Source: an uncultured Clostridia bacterium (GTDB lineage: Bacteria > Bacillota > Clostridia > Christensenellales > Borkfalkiaceae). Taken from it: a stretch of DNA of 36,232 nucleotides. The notes beneath the pieces were generated by a model. That model searched no databases, was not told where the DNA came from, and was given only the letters and a program-made list of their open reading frames with translations. Positions 7,332 through 16,900 of this stretch are shown here, piece after piece; position 1 is the first letter of the stretch; every line of letters starts with the position of its first letter. Position numbers and translations under genes: made by a program. Where the stretch lies: assembly GCA_947589285.1 (NCBI GenBank), contig CANPZV010000011.1:1-36232 (forward strand), given 5' to 3'.

Positions 7332-9215
7332 ATGACGCAGGAAGACCAACTTTACCGTGCATTCGGCGAATTTATGCGGATCGCGGAGGAGAACACCCAG
7401 ATCCTCTCCGCAGAACATGCGATCGCCGACGCCCCCGAACATGACAAGATCGTCGTCGTCCACAACATTTGCCATGTGGAGGAGGATTGGATCGCCGCGA
7501 TCGAACGCGGGCTTGTCTTTATCGGCCGCGCCATCGGCGAGGACCGCCAATTCATCCGCTCCAACGGCGAGGTCCAGCCCATCGAAAAGGTGAAGCACAT
7601 CTCGCGCGAGTCCGTCCAGCACCTCTCAAAGCACAGCGACATGATCACGCGGGAGCAGAAGGAGGACATCGTCCCCGATAAGCTCTACACCGTCGAACGG
7701 CTCAACGACTACGCCGTCTATGAAAACAGATTTTTGTACGCGCTCCTCTGCCGCATCAGGGATTTCGTCTCCGTGCGCTATGACGCGATCATGCGGGCCT
7801 ACCGCCTCTACCGCGGCGAATTCAAGAGCCAAAAGAAGGTCACCGCGGGAATGCGGCGGCTCCGCTTCAACCTCGACCTCACCGACGAGCAGGACGACGT
7901 CTTTGCCGCCGCCGCGGACACCGAGTGCGCGGTCTATCTCGACCGCATCGACAAGATCAGGCAGAGCGTCCTCTTCTATCTCCGCACGCCCCTCATGGTG
8001 GAGGTCTCCCGCGTGGAGAAGATCAAGCGGCTCACCAAGACGAACGTCCTCCGCATGGACAAAAACTTCCGCGAGGCCGTCACGCTCTATGAGTTCTTGC
8101 TCAACTACGAGGGGGACGGCTACACGATCGAGAGCCAGACGTCTGTGCTTGACCCCGTAAGCGCGGAGATCGCCCGCGAACTCTCCCTTTCCTTCCAGCT
8201 CATCGCCTTCCTCGTCTATGAACACGGCCTCGGCGTCGAGGCATACCTCAAAGAGGAGTTCGAGAAGGAGGAAAAGCGGCGGGAGGAACTCCGCCAGCAG
8301 GAACTTGCCGAGAGGATCAAGGCCCTCAAACGGCGCGTCGCGGAGTCGGGCATGGGCATGGAGGAGTACATGCTCGCCCTCGAGGAGCGCAACGCCGCCC
8401 TCGAAGCGGACAGCAAGGAACTCGTCGTCGCCCGTGCGAAGATCGAAGAGCTTGAACAGACCGTCGAGCGGTTGCAGGCCGACATCGCCGAACTCAACGG
8501 GGAGATCGAGGAGCTGAATGCCGCCATCGAAAAGCTCCGCGAGGAGATGAAGGCCGCCGAAGAGGAACACAAGCGGCAGATGGAGGCCTTGAAGGCCGCC
8601 CATGAAGAGGAGATCGCCGCCCTGAACGCCGCCCATGCCGAGCAGATGTCCGCCTTAAAGACGGCCCATGCCGAGCAGATGGCCGCGATGAAAAAGAGCT
8701 ACGAGGAGGCCGCCCAGCGGTCGGAGCAATCCCACCGCGAGGAGGTCAAGCGCATGCGGAGCGACTACGAGGCGCGCCTCAAAGAGGGACGCGCAAAGAC
8801 CGACGCGGTCGAGCGGGAGCTTGCGACCGCAAAGAAGGACCTTGAGAACGTCGAACACGAACGGCAGCTCCTCGAGGCCCGCCTCACCTCCATCCGCGCC
8901 GAACACGGGCTTCTGACGGAGGCCGACGATTTTACGACGGAGGAGGGCTTCAACGCCCTCGAACACGAATTCGAAGTGCTTGGACGGCTCGTCCGCGACA
9001 AGTGGACGGACGTGAAGCGCATGCTCCGCAAGGAGTTCTTCGACGGGATCCGCGCGACCGTGCGCGGGAAGAAGGGCCAAAAGAGCGAGGAATACACCGA
9101 ACTTGCCGCACAGTCGCAGGACAGACGCGCCCGCAAAGCGGCCGCGGAGGAGACAGCCCCCGCGGAGGAGACCGTAAAGAAAGAACAGGACGATACAGAT
9201 GGCGAAAACGGCTAA
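7332..9215 (+). CDS. DUF2357/McrC-like protein with long coiled coil and no visible nuclease
   Basis: 627 residues, predicted cytoplasmic. The N-terminal 300 residues carry the arrangement typical of DUF2357 proteins that accompany McrB-like ATPases, with DKLYTVERLNDYAVYENRF around 116-134 (family pattern ending in ENRF) followed by helical stretches. From about 308 to 545 the sequence is a continuous E/K/R/A-rich heptad coiled coil. It includes repeats of AHAEQMSALK / AHAEQMAAMK and probably dimerises. The last 80 residues are basic and low in complexity. I find no PD-(D/E)xK nuclease motif, which McrC proteins normally have at the C-terminus. AAGGAG (7322-7327) precedes the ATG. The gene ends inside the next AAA+ gene (17-base overlap). 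By analogy with McrC it would stimulate or tether the two ATPases. The DUF2357 assignment is from memory of the family and is moderately sure. Confidence 0.78.
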   Translation: MTQEDQLYRAFGEFMRIAEENTQILSAEHAIADAPEHDKIVVVHNICHVEEDWIAAIERGLVFIGRAIGEDRQFIRSNGEVQPIEKVKHISRESVQHLSKHSDMITREQKEDIVPDKLYTVERLNDYAVYENRFLYALLCRIRDFVSVRYDAIMRAYRLYRGEFKSQKKVTAGMRRLRFNLDLTDEQDDVFAAAADTECAVYLDRIDKIRQSVLFYLRTPLMVEVSRVEKIKRLTKTNVLRMDKNFREAVTLYEFLLNYEGDGYTIESQTSVLDPVSAEIARELSLSFQLIAFLVYEHGLGVEAYLKEEFEKEEKRREELRQQELAERIKALKRRVAESGMGMEEYMLALEERNAALEADSKELVVARAKIEELEQTVERLQADIAELNGEIEELNAAIEKLREEMKAAEEEHKRQMEALKAAHEEEIAALNAAHAEQMSALKTAHAEQMAAMKKSYEEAAQRSEQSHREEVKRMRSDYEARLKEGRAKTDAVERELATAKKDLENVEHERQLLEARLTSIRAEHGLLTEADDFTTEEGFNALEHEFEVLGRLVRDKWTDVKRMLRKEFFDGIRATVRGKKGQKSEEYTELAAQSQDRRARKAAAEETAPAEETVKKEQDDTDGENG

Positions 9216-10668
9216 ACAAAAAGCGAAAAAGCTCGACAAGAAGGGGAGGAGGAAGTTTACTTTCTCCGTCATTCTGCTTGTCCTCGTCATCCTCGCAGGG
9301 GGGTGTCTGCTTGCCTCGCTCATCTTCCTCTGGACGCAGAACGAGGGGGAGCAGAACATGCTCGCATGGCTCATCGACCTCCTCGTCAACTTCTTTCTCA
9401 CCGAGGACGAGACGAGCAACATGCTCCTCATCTTTTGGGTCATCGCCATTCCGATCATTCTCGTGATCCTGCTCATCGTCAACAGTCTGCGGCGGCGGAA
9501 ACTCAAATACTACCGCAAGACGTGGGAGGAGACCGCCCGCATCGCCGTACAGGCAGACCGCGAGGAGATCAAGGAGAAGGAAGAGAAGAGACGCCGCACC
9601 CATCGGTTCAGTGCCCTCGGCGAGATCGAGGCGTCCCCCCGCAACTCGGCGGGGAAGGCCGTTTCCTCCCTGAAAGATCTGTGCGAACGCTTCCGCCGCT
9701 ACGCCGCCAACAACCTCCGCCTGTACTATTCGGAGGCGCAGATCAGGGAATTCGTGGCCAGCCTTGCCGTCTCGCACATCATCATCTTGCAGGGCATGTC
9801 GGGCACGGGCAAGACGTCGCTCACCTATGCCTTCGGCGAGTTTATCGGCAATCCCTCGTCCATCATTCCCGTCCAGCCCATGTGGAAGGAGCGGTCGGAC
9901 CTGCTCGGCTATTACAACGAGTTCACCCGCAAGTACAACGAGACCGAACTTCTCCGCAAGATGTACGAGGCGAACAAGAGCCAAAACATCTACATCACCG
10001 TCCTCGACGAGATGAACATCGCCCGCGTGGAGTACTACTTCGCGGAGTTTTTGTCCCTGCTCGAGATCCCCAATCCGGAGCTGCGCTATCTTGAAGTCGT
10101 CACCGACAAGTGGGACGACGACCCGCCCGACCTCAAAGACGGGCGCATCAAGCTCCCCGAAAACATGTGGTTCGTCGGCACGGCGAACAACGACGACTCG
10201 ACGTTCGCCATTTCAGACAAGGTGTACGACAGGGCGATGATCATCGACCTCGACAGCAGGACGACGGCGTTCGGCGACGGGACGAAGGAGGAAACCGCCG
10301 ACATTTCGTACCCAGAATTCATCACCCTCATCGATAACGCGCAGCGGGGATACGAGATCACGCGGCGCAACGAGAGAAGGCTCCGCATGCTCGACGCCTA
10401 CCTCATCGAAAAATTCCAGATCACGTTCGGGAACCGCATCATGCGGCAGATCCGAAGCTATATTTCCGTCTATGTGAACTGCGGAGGGGAGGAGCTTGAC
10501 GCCCTCGACGACATCCTCTGCAAGAAGGTCCTGCGCAAGCTCACCTATAAAGACCTGTCCCTCATGCACGCCGAGCTGGAGGAGGCGGCGCAGTATTTCG
10601 AGACCCTCTTCGGAGAGGGCAAGATGCCCCGCTGCCGCAGTTTCCTCGCCCGCGCCAACAAACTTTGA
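9199..10668 (+). CDS. Membrane-anchored McrB-like AAA+ ATPase (second copy)
   Basis: 489 residues and a clear paralogue of the ATPase at 6000-7322. It has a lysine-rich cytoplasmic start, two membrane helices (about 20-45 and 74-95) with a short acidic outer loop, a charged linker, then the AAA+ domain. Walker A GMSGTGKT is at G199-T206, Walker B D270-E271 within VLDEMNIARVEYYF, and GTANNDDSTFAISD and VYDRA are also present. All residues needed for nucleotide hydrolysis appear intact. The anchor differs from that of the first copy (two helices against one), so the two are not interchangeable. They probably form a mixed ring, perhaps with the degenerate domain of the 2512-6000 protein as a third subunit. 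The start overlaps the coiled-coil gene, with a weak AGGA at 9188-9191. Confidence 0.9.
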   Translation: MAKTAKQKAKKLDKKGRRKFTFSVILLVLVILAGGCLLASLIFLWTQNEGEQNMLAWLIDLLVNFFLTEDETSNMLLIFWVIAIPIILVILLIVNSLRRRKLKYYRKTWEETARIAVQADREEIKEKEEKRRRTHRFSALGEIEASPRNSAGKAVSSLKDLCERFRRYAANNLRLYYSEAQIREFVASLAVSHIIILQGMSGTGKTSLTYAFGEFIGNPSSIIPVQPMWKERSDLLGYYNEFTRKYNETELLRKMYEANKSQNIYITVLDEMNIARVEYYFAEFLSLLEIPNPELRYLEVVTDKWDDDPPDLKDGRIKLPENMWFVGTANNDDSTFAISDKVYDRAMIIDLDSRTTAFGDGTKEETADISYPEFITLIDNAQRGYEITRRNERRLRMLDAYLIEKFQITFGNRIMRQIRSYISVYVNCGGEELDALDDILCKKVLRKLTYKDLSLMHAELEEAAQYFETLFGEGKMPRCRSFLARANKL

Positions 10669-10686
10669 TCTTCATCGGAGAAAGCT

Positions 10687-13600
10687 ATGAAACGCTCTAA
10701 ACCGCTCTACGTCCTTGGACTGTTGCTCATCTGTGTGATCACGCTCGTCGGAAGCCTCGCCTTCGCCGCAGCTTCGGGCCGTTTCAGCATGCTTACGACG
10801 GGGGACAGGGATTACCCCAAGAACAAATCCCCCTTTGAGATCGATTGGGAGAATCTGCCCGATGAGATCTGGGATCTGGTCTTTGACAACCTCGACGACA
10901 TAGACCTCGAAAAAATGCCCACCGACTTTTGGGAAGAATTCCTCAAAAACCTGCCCTCCGATTTCGATTGGTCGGATTTCCCGTTCGACAAACTCCCCAC
11001 CGATTTCGACTTTTCGGGCTTGCCATGGGACGACATCCCGTTTGACAATTTCCCCTTTGACTTCGATTGGTCGAACTTCCCGTTCGACGAGCTTCCCGAG
11101 GGCTTTGATTGGGGCGAATTCCCTTGGGAAGATATCCCGCTCGATAAACTTCCCGACAATTTCGACTGGTCCAAATTCCCGTTCGACAAGCTCCCCGACG
11201 ATTTCGACTTCTCCGATCTTCCGTGGGACGACCTGCTCTCGGGAGGGATGCCCGATGGGTTTGATTGGGAGAATTTCCCCTTCGATCAGCTTCCCGAGGA
11301 TTTCGATTGGTCGGATGTGCCCTGGGGGGATCTTCCCCTCGACGAGTTCCCCGAGGACTTCGACTGGTCGAAATTCCCGTTCGACGACCTGCCCGAAGAT
11401 TTCGATTGGTCGAACCTCCCTTGGGACGACATTCCCTTTGATGAATTCCCCGAGGACTTCGACTGGTCTGACTTCCCTTGGGACGACATTCCCCTCGAAT
11501 ATCTGCCCGAGGACTTCGACTTCTCGAAGGTCCCGTGGGACGATCTGCCCATGGGCGATATCCCTTGGGATTCCCTGCCCGAAGATTTCGATTACAGCCA
11601 GCTCCCTTGGGATCAGATCCCCGACGACTTCGATTGGTCGAGCGTGCCTTGGGACGATCTGCCCATCGACGACATTCCTTGGGATTCCCTGCCCGAAGAT
11701 TTCGACTACGGCCAGCTCCCTTGGGATCAGATCCCCGACGACTTCGATTGGTCGGATATCCCTTGGGGGGATATCCCGCTCGACGAACTTCCCGAGGACT
11801 TCGATTGGAGTAAATTCCCGTTCGACGAACTTCCCGAGGACTTCGACTTCTCGAACGTCCCCTGGGGGGACATTCCCTTTGATGAATTCCCCGAGGACTT
11901 TGATTGGACAGATATTCCCTGGGACGACGTTCCGCTCGACAAACTGCCCGAGGACTTCGATTGGAGTAAATTCCCGTTCGATGAACTTCCCGAGGACTTC
12001 GACTTCTCGAACGTCCCGTGGGAGGACATTCCCTTCGACGAGTTCCCCGAGGACTTCGATTGGTCGGACTTCCCGTTCGATGAATTGCCCGAGGACTTCG
12101 ATTGGACGGACATTCCTTGGGGCGATATTCCGCTCGATAAGCTGCCCGAGGGCTTCGATTGGTCGAAATTCCCGTTCGACGAACTGCCCGAGGACTTCGA
12201 CTTCTCGAATATCCCTTGGGAGGACATTCCCTTTGACGAATTCCCCGAGGATTTCGACTGGTCGAACTTCCCGTTCGACGAGCTTCCCGAGGACTTCGAT
12301 TGGACGGACATTCCTTGGGGCGACATTCCGCTCGACAAATTGCCCGAGGATTTCGACTGGTCGAACTTCCCGTTCGACGAGCTTCCCGAGGACTTTGACT
12401 TCTCGAACATTCCTTGGGGGGATATTCCCTTTGACGAGTTCCCCGAGGACTTTGATTGGACGGACTTCCCGTTCGACAAACTGCCCGAGGACTTCGATTG
12501 GACGGATATTCCTTGGGGCGACATTCCGCTCGACAAATTGCCCGAGGACTTCGATTGGAGCAAGTTCCCCTTTGACGGGCTTCCCGAGGACTTTGACTTC
12601 TCGAACATTCCTTGGGGGGACATTCCCTTCGACGAATTCCCTGAGGATTTCGATTGGTCGGGCTTCCCGTTCGGCAAACTTCCCGACGACTTCGATTGGA
12701 CGGATATCCCCTGGGGCGACGTCCCGCTCGACAAATTGCCCGAGGATTTCGACTGGTCGAACTTCCCGTTCGACGAGCTTCCCGAGGACTTTGACTTCTC
12801 GAACATTCCTTGGGGGGATATTCCCTTTGACGAGTTCCCCGAGGACTTTGATTGGTCGAACTTCCCGTTCGACAAACTCCCCGACGACTTCGATTGGTCG
12901 GGCATCCCCTGGGGGTACGTCCCGCTCGACGAACTTCCCGAAGATTTCGATTGGTCGAAGTTCCCGTTCGACGAACTCCCCGAGGACTTCGACTATTCGA
13001 GGATCCCTTGGAACAAGATCCCCATCGAGGATTTCCCTCCCGACTTCGACTGGTCGAAGATCCCGTTCAGCGCGTTGCCGAGCGACTTCGACTGGACTAA
13101 GATCCCGTGGATGAGTTTCGACGAGAACTTCCCGTGGGAGACGCTCCCTTGGCAATTCCTGATCCCCGCAGTCGTCTTGGGCGGGCTTCTCCTGCCGTGG
13201 GATAAGATCGATCCCTCCGACGTCGGAACGCTCCCGCCGGGATTCTACCCGTGGGAGACCGAGCATTCCTTCGACGGCAACGGCTATTTCTGCGATAACT
13301 GCCATAGACCTCGGCTCTTGTTCAGGAGCAAGGACGTCTCCAAGGAGTACGACGGCACGCCGCTTACGGGCAAGGCAGAGGACGTCGAGATCGACGAAAC
13401 CCTCTCCGTCATGGCGATCTTTGACCACTACGAGGTGTCCAACTTCGCGTCGCTCACCGATCCGAACTCGGCCGACAACCAATTTACCGTCACGGTGTAC
13501 GACGCGGCGGGCAATGACATCACCAATACTATGGCGATCGAGTATGAGTACGGCAAACTGACCGTAACGAAGAGGACGCTCGTCGTCCAGACGGCGAACA

Positions 13601-13890
13601 TCACGAGGAAGTTCAAACAGCTCAACGGCGGGAGCCTCACGGGGGCCATGTTCGACGCCTCCGTCGACGCCGAAGGCGCGATGGAGGGCTGGACGGAGGG
13701 CTACAAGCTCCTCGAAGGGATCCTCGCGGAGGGCGACGTTCTGAATGTGACATTCACAGGCGAAGCCGTAAAGAAGGGGAGCATTGTGGACAATACCGCG
13801 ACGGTCAAGGTCTACCGCAACGGCGTGGATGTGACAGACAAGTACTATACGATCGAATGCAGATGCGGGAAACTGAAAGTCTCCCCGTGA
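10687..13890 (+). CDS. Secreted acidic Phe/Trp/Pro repeat protein with MBG-like C-terminus
   Basis: 1067 residues. The N-terminus is a good signal peptide (KRSK, hydrophobic core, AFA with likely cleavage after residue 27). Residues about 48-818 consist almost wholly of two alternating units. One is a 14-mer of type LPEDFDWSKFPFDE and the other a 19-mer of type LPEDFDFSNVPWGDIPFDE. Together they give an extremely acidic, aromatic-rich chain with a proline every 4-6 residues. A hydrophobic stretch (about 820-835) and a CDNC pair follow, then two domains resembling the MBG type (SKEYDGTPLTG near 880; YGKLTVTKR). No LPxTG, S-layer or choline-binding motif is seen. GGAG precedes the ATG. Very long open frames on the other strand and in frame +2 are by-products of the repeat. 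Function unknown; probably an extended surface stalk or ion-binding layer. Confidence 0.9.
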   Translation: MKRSKPLYVLGLLLICVITLVGSLAFAAASGRFSMLTTGDRDYPKNKSPFEIDWENLPDEIWDLVFDNLDDIDLEKMPTDFWEEFLKNLPSDFDWSDFPFDKLPTDFDFSGLPWDDIPFDNFPFDFDWSNFPFDELPEGFDWGEFPWEDIPLDKLPDNFDWSKFPFDKLPDDFDFSDLPWDDLLSGGMPDGFDWENFPFDQLPEDFDWSDVPWGDLPLDEFPEDFDWSKFPFDDLPEDFDWSNLPWDDIPFDEFPEDFDWSDFPWDDIPLEYLPEDFDFSKVPWDDLPMGDIPWDSLPEDFDYSQLPWDQIPDDFDWSSVPWDDLPIDDIPWDSLPEDFDYGQLPWDQIPDDFDWSDIPWGDIPLDELPEDFDWSKFPFDELPEDFDFSNVPWGDIPFDEFPEDFDWTDIPWDDVPLDKLPEDFDWSKFPFDELPEDFDFSNVPWEDIPFDEFPEDFDWSDFPFDELPEDFDWTDIPWGDIPLDKLPEGFDWSKFPFDELPEDFDFSNIPWEDIPFDEFPEDFDWSNFPFDELPEDFDWTDIPWGDIPLDKLPEDFDWSNFPFDELPEDFDFSNIPWGDIPFDEFPEDFDWTDFPFDKLPEDFDWTDIPWGDIPLDKLPEDFDWSKFPFDGLPEDFDFSNIPWGDIPFDEFPEDFDWSGFPFGKLPDDFDWTDIPWGDVPLDKLPEDFDWSNFPFDELPEDFDFSNIPWGDIPFDEFPEDFDWSNFPFDKLPDDFDWSGIPWGYVPLDELPEDFDWSKFPFDELPEDFDYSRIPWNKIPIEDFPPDFDWSKIPFSALPSDFDWTKIPWMSFDENFPWETLPWQFLIPAVVLGGLLLPWDKIDPSDVGTLPPGFYPWETEHSFDGNGYFCDNCHRPRLLFRSKDVSKEYDGTPLTGKAEDVEIDETLSVMAIFDHYEVSNFASLTDPNSADNQFTVTVYDAAGNDITNTMAIEYEYGKLTVTKRTLVVQTANITRKFKQLNGGSLTGAMFDASVDAEGAMEGWTEGYKLLEGILAEGDVLNVTFTGEAVKKGSIVDNTATVKVYRNGVDVTDKYYTIECRCGKLKVSP
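11944..13131 (+). repeat. 198-bp tandem repeat array inside the acidic repeat gene
   Basis: A higher-order unit of 66 codons (14+19+14+19 residues) begins at 11944, 12142, 12340, 12538, 12736 and 12934, each exactly 198 bases after the last. The sixth is decayed. A shorter 52-codon unit (one 14-mer missing) precedes at 11788. Units 3 and 5 are identical over 132 bases (12328-12459 and 12724-12855), while unit 4 between them differs. This points to recent copying within the array. Confidence 0.95.
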
Positions 13891-13917
13891 CGGAAAAGGC
13901 ACAAAACGGAGTAAAAG

Positions 13918-16900
13918 ATGCTATATCGCTCTTATGTTGAAAAATTAGAGAGGTGGAAGCGGGCATTTGACCGCTTCTGGCGGCTTCGTTTTGTCCTTTT
14001 ATCGGGATTTCTGTTCATCTTGGCGGGGATCGGCGCGATCCTCGGCATACAGGGCATCGTCCATGACGTGCGCGTCCCCGAATCGGTCGTCTACGGCGAG
14101 GCCTTCGTGCCGACCGCCGAGGCGATCTTCGGCGAAGCGCAATTCGAATACCGCCCGTTGGGGGAGGAAACGTGGACGCGCGAGGTGCCCATTCTCGCGG
14201 GGGAATACGAGTGCCGCGCCTTCGGCAGGAGCGTCGTCGGCACCGACCGCCCCGCAGACGCCATTCCGTTCACGATCGAACCCGCCGTCGCGCACATCAG
14301 GACGACGGCGACTTCCCTCGTCTATGGCGAGTCGCTTCCCTTCACGACGTCCGATCTCAAATACGGCGACAAGCTCGTCGTTGACGGCTTCCTCTCGGAG
14401 GAGGTCGAGGGGGAGAAACTCAACGTGCAGGCCGACCCCGCAAAGATCAAGATCGTGAATGCGGCGGGGGAGGACGTGACGTTCTGCTACACCTTTGACC
14501 CGCAGGAGAGCCTCATCGACGACCTCCGCCGCCCCGTCTCTTTAAGTACGGCGTCGGAGACCTTTGTCTATGACGGCACGGCGCACGAGTGCCACGGCCT
14601 GACCGCGGAGGGGCTTGTGGAGGGGCACACCGTGGAGGCGACCTTTACGAGCATCACCGACTTCGGGAGCTGCCTGAACGCGCTTACTTCCGTCCATATT
14701 TTCGACGGCGACGGCAACGACGTGACCGACCACTACCGCATTGACGACAGCCAAAAGGGCACGCTCACGGTCGAAAAGCGGCCGATCACCGTTCGGACGA
14801 AGTCCGAGACTTTCACCTATGACGGCAAGACGCATTCTTACGATACGGCAGAGGTCGGGGAGGGGACGCTGGCGGGCGGGCAGACGTTGGTCCGCGACGA
14901 CAGCCTTCCCGTCCTCAATGTGGGCACATACTCCAATGTGCCGACCATTCGCATCATGGCGGGCGAGACGGACGTCACCGCAAACTACGATATTACCCCC
15001 GAATACGGCACGGTCGTCGTCGAGAAAAAAGTTCTGAAACTCTCGACCGATCCGACCGTACTCACCTATGACGGCCAGCCGCACAGTTTTGATAAAATCA
15101 ACGTTGACGCATTGGACGGCCTTGCCGAGGGGCAGATCATCTCCGTCGTACCCGTCGAGGTGACGGACGTCAGGTACGACGGCGAAGAGGTCGTCTCCTA
15201 TCCCTATGCGCCCGAATTCAAGATCTTGACGGAGGATGGGGAGACTGTCATCTCAAAGGACAACTACGACATCGACGTCAGCGGATTCGGCACGATCACC
15301 GTTTTGCGGCGGCCGATCGACGTCGTGGCAAAGACGGAGACCGTCACCTACAACGGCGCGGCGTACGACTATTCGACGTTCAAAGCCCTCGATTCCTACG
15401 AGACGCCCAAAGACGGTGCAGACCGCGGCCTGCTTTCGGGCGACAGCATTGTATTCACCAATGCGGAAGAACTCATATTCACCGCGGCAAACTTGGACGG
15501 CTATGACAATATCCCCGAGATCGAAATTTACAGCGGGGAGACGCGCGTCACGGAGAACTATGAGATCGAACTCACAGAGGGCAAGATCACCATTCTGCGG
15601 CGGCCGATCGAAATTGTGGCAAAGACGGAGGCCGTCACCTATAAGGGCGCGGCGTATGACTATTCGACGTATGAACAGTTGAAATCCTACGAGACGCCCC
15701 AAGATGACGCGGACCGCGGCCTGCTTTCGGGCGACAGCATTGTATTCACCAATGCGGCCGACCTCATATTCACCGCGGCGAACTTGGGCGGCTATGACAA
15801 TACCCCCGAGATCGAAATTTACAGCGGGGAGACGCCCGTCACAGCGAACTATGAGATCGAACTCACAGGGGGCAAGATCACCATTCTGCGGCGGCCGATC
15901 ACGATCACGACGCAAAGTTATGATGCGGTCTATGACGGACAGACGCACGATCTGAGCAGCGTTCCCGCGGACTACACTGACGAAGGCGAGGGCGTGGGAC
16001 TTTTGAGCAGCCTCTTCCATAGGCTGGAGGCGACGGAAAATCACCCCTATTACGGCGTCATCAGCGAGAAAAACAAGACCGAATATGAAATCTATGTCGG
16101 CGAGACGGACGTCACCGACAACTATAATATAGAATATATCAACGGCGACGTGACGATCGCTCCCCGCCCTGTGACGGTCGTCACACGGACGGAGCAGTTC
16201 ACCTACGACGGCACGGAACACGTCTATGGCGTAGATACGTTTGAAAGCGGAACTGACGACCTCGTCCACGGCCACAGCTTTGTGATCAGCGGCGGGGAAT
16301 ACAAGTTCACCGCCGCGAACGGCTATGACAACAAGCCTTTGTTTGAGATCGTTGACGAAAACGGCGAGGAAGTGACCGCAAACTATGAGGTCAAACGCAC
16401 AAACGGCCAGATCACCATTCTGAGACGCAAGATCAACATCACAACAAAGTCGGCGGAATTCACCTACGACGGGAAGCCGCACAGATACGACGAACCCACG
16501 ATCGAGAACGGGGAAGGCGAGCTTATCAAAGGGCACGCCTACAAGATCACGAGCGGAGAGGAGAAATACGTTTTTGAGGCCGCAAACGACGGCGAAGCCA
16601 ACGCGCCCGAGTTTGAGATCATAGACGAAAACGGCGTGAACGTGACGTCAAACTACGATTTCGACAGTAGCTTGAATTACGGCACGGTGACGATCCACAA
16701 ACAGCCGATTTCCGTCACAATGGCCTCCGATGACTTCACCTATGACGGTCAGCCGCACGTCTACGGCACAGACACCTTCCAGATCACGGACGGCAAGCTC
16801 GCCGACGGGCAGAAGTTTTTCATTACGAGCGAAAAGGGGAAATATACCTTTGAGAATGCAAGTGGGGATCCTTGGAAAAACATTCCCGATTTCAAGATCG

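Noticed and set aside
10672..13902. A 1076-codon open frame on the minus strand and a 690-codon frame in another plus frame across the acidic repeat gene
   Set aside because: Both are created by the 198-bp repeat and G/C-ending codons of the real gene, which has a signal peptide, ribosome binding site and operon context. The alternatives have none of these.
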